The notes under the pieces were generated by a model, which saw only the letters and a list, made by a program, of their open reading frames with translations, was not told the DNA's origin and searched no databases. A DNA stretch of 6,172 nt, from contig DKKK01000145.1 in assembly GCA_002455215.1 (NCBI GenBank), positions 1-6,172 on the forward strand. Reading direction: 5' to 3'. The position numbers were made by a program, and so were the translations under genes. How positions within the stretch are numbered: the first letter of the stretch is position 1; every line of letters starts with the position of its first letter. Source of the stretch: Anaerolineales bacterium UBA6668 (GTDB lineage Bacteria; Chloroflexota; Anaerolineae; Anaerolineales; UBA6668). Of this stretch, positions 5,614 to 6,172 are shown one piece after another.

Positions 5614-6172
5614 TTATGCGCCATATTTTTGCAAGCGCCCAGCATGTGCCAAAGCAACTGGCATGAGGTCACGGCTGTACATTGTGCCCAACCCACCGCT
5701 CATGCAAGCCCGTTCGCCAAAGTGATCGGCTAAATCGGGCAAGTGGGTGGCGGGTGCCCAAAGCAGGAGCGGAACCGGGTGCCAAGAGTGGCTCTTGAGC
5801 TTGGCAGGGGTGGAATGGTCGCCAGTAATCAGCAACACATCCGGCTTAAGTCCGAGCAAAATGGGCAGTGCGGCATCCACCTGTTCAATCACAGCGGCTT
5901 TTTCTGCAAATTTGCCATCTTCGCCACGGCTATCGGTATATTTGATGTGAATGAAGAAGAAATCGAAATCATTCCAAATTTTTGCAACGGCATTAAACTC
6001 ATCTTCCGGCGTGTTGCCGGGGAAGTTTTGCACATCCATCCCCACCAACTTTGCCAAGCCGCGATACATCGGGTACACTGCCACGCAAGCCGCATTCAGT
6101 TTGTAATTTTCGGCATAGGTGGGCAATTGTGGGTCGCCAGAGAAACCGCGCAAGGTGAAGCCATTGGCGGGG
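5614..6172 (-). CDS. apgM: Cofactor-independent phosphoglycerate mutase, C-terminal part
   Basis: The C-terminal 185 residues of an archaeal-type 2,3-bisphosphoglycerate-independent phosphoglycerate mutase, which interconverts 3- and 2-phosphoglycerate in glycolysis and gluconeogenesis in the cytoplasm. The frame stays open to the right edge (PANGFTLRGFS...), so the N-terminal half, including the catalytic Ser region, is outside; family members are about 400 residues. Clear marks are AVYPMYRGLAKLVGMDV, FFFIHIKYTDSRGEDGKF, VIEQVDAALP, the metal-binding GDHSTP (complement of about 5806-5823), KSHSWHPVP (about 5770-5793), FGERACMSGGLG and a DLMPVALAHAGRL end. In alkaline-phosphatase-superfamily mutases the DH of GDHSTP and the His of the HSWHP region bind metal. 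The GEDG block carries Glu where I recall many archaeal members having His. It converges on the MFS gene and shares its terminator. Confidence 0.93.
   Translation of the reverse strand, partial: PANGFTLRGFSGDPQLPTYAENYKLNAACVAVYPMYRGLAKLVGMDVQNFPGNTPEDEFNAVAKIWNDFDFFFIHIKYTDSRGEDGKFAEKAAVIEQVDAALPILLGLKPDVLLITGDHSTPAKLKSHSWHPVPLLLWAPATHLPDLADHFGERACMSGGLGTMYSRDLMPVALAHAGRLQKYGA

Noticed and set aside
1..6172. CRISPR array, insertion sequence, prophage, toxin-antitoxin or defence system
   Set aside because: No regularly spaced direct repeats, transposase, integrase, phage gene, nuclease or paired small genes were seen; all five real genes belong to recognisable housekeeping, transport or enzyme families.

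Overview
The window looks like ordinary chromosome from a bacterium with roughly balanced base composition and moderately dense genes. The mix is an archaeal-type cofactor-independent phosphoglycerate mutase, a GT-C membrane glycosyltransferase of the DUF2723 type, a UMF1/Atg22-like MFS transporter, a C45-type acyltransferase/peptidase and a YhcX-type GNAT protein. This recalls Chloroflexota (Anaerolineae-like) genomes. That placement is an inference from family content and style, with no rRNA or other marker gene in view, so it is only moderately supported.

Layout, left to right. Positions 1-205 are non-coding and hold three stacked inverted repeats, including a perfect 13-bp palindrome flanked by a sequence resembling a widespread intergenic repeat; a TATAAT box lies at 141. 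Positions 206-1291 (+) encode a C45-family N-terminal-nucleophile hydrolase/acyltransferase that stands alone. Positions 1292-1683 are non-coding, with a possible terminator hairpin, a second degenerate repeat-like hairpin, and a promoter and strong Shine-Dalgarno for the next gene. Positions 1684-2346 (+) are a TTG-started GNAT acetyltransferase, joined by an ATGA stop/start overlap to 2343-3956 (+), a multi-pass GT-C glycosyltransferase. Positions 3957-4188 hold a weak terminator, an extended -10 promoter and a leader of about 105 nt with a duplicated translation-start-like motif. Positions 4189-5535 (+) encode a UMF1/Atg22-like MFS transporter. A 12-bp bidirectional terminator (5557-5590) separates it from the convergent gene 5614-6172 (-), the C-terminal half of ApgM, which runs off the right edge.

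The only convincing operon is GNAT plus GT-C. The other genes look like separate transcription units with unrelated jobs: small-molecule amide chemistry, a membrane transporter and glycolysis. I found no defence, mobile, phage, CRISPR or biosynthetic system. The most useful things to follow up are the two repeat-like palindromes, the divergent luminal loop of the glycosyltransferase with its coupled GNAT partner, the odd leader of the transporter gene, and a possible metal-site substitution in ApgM.
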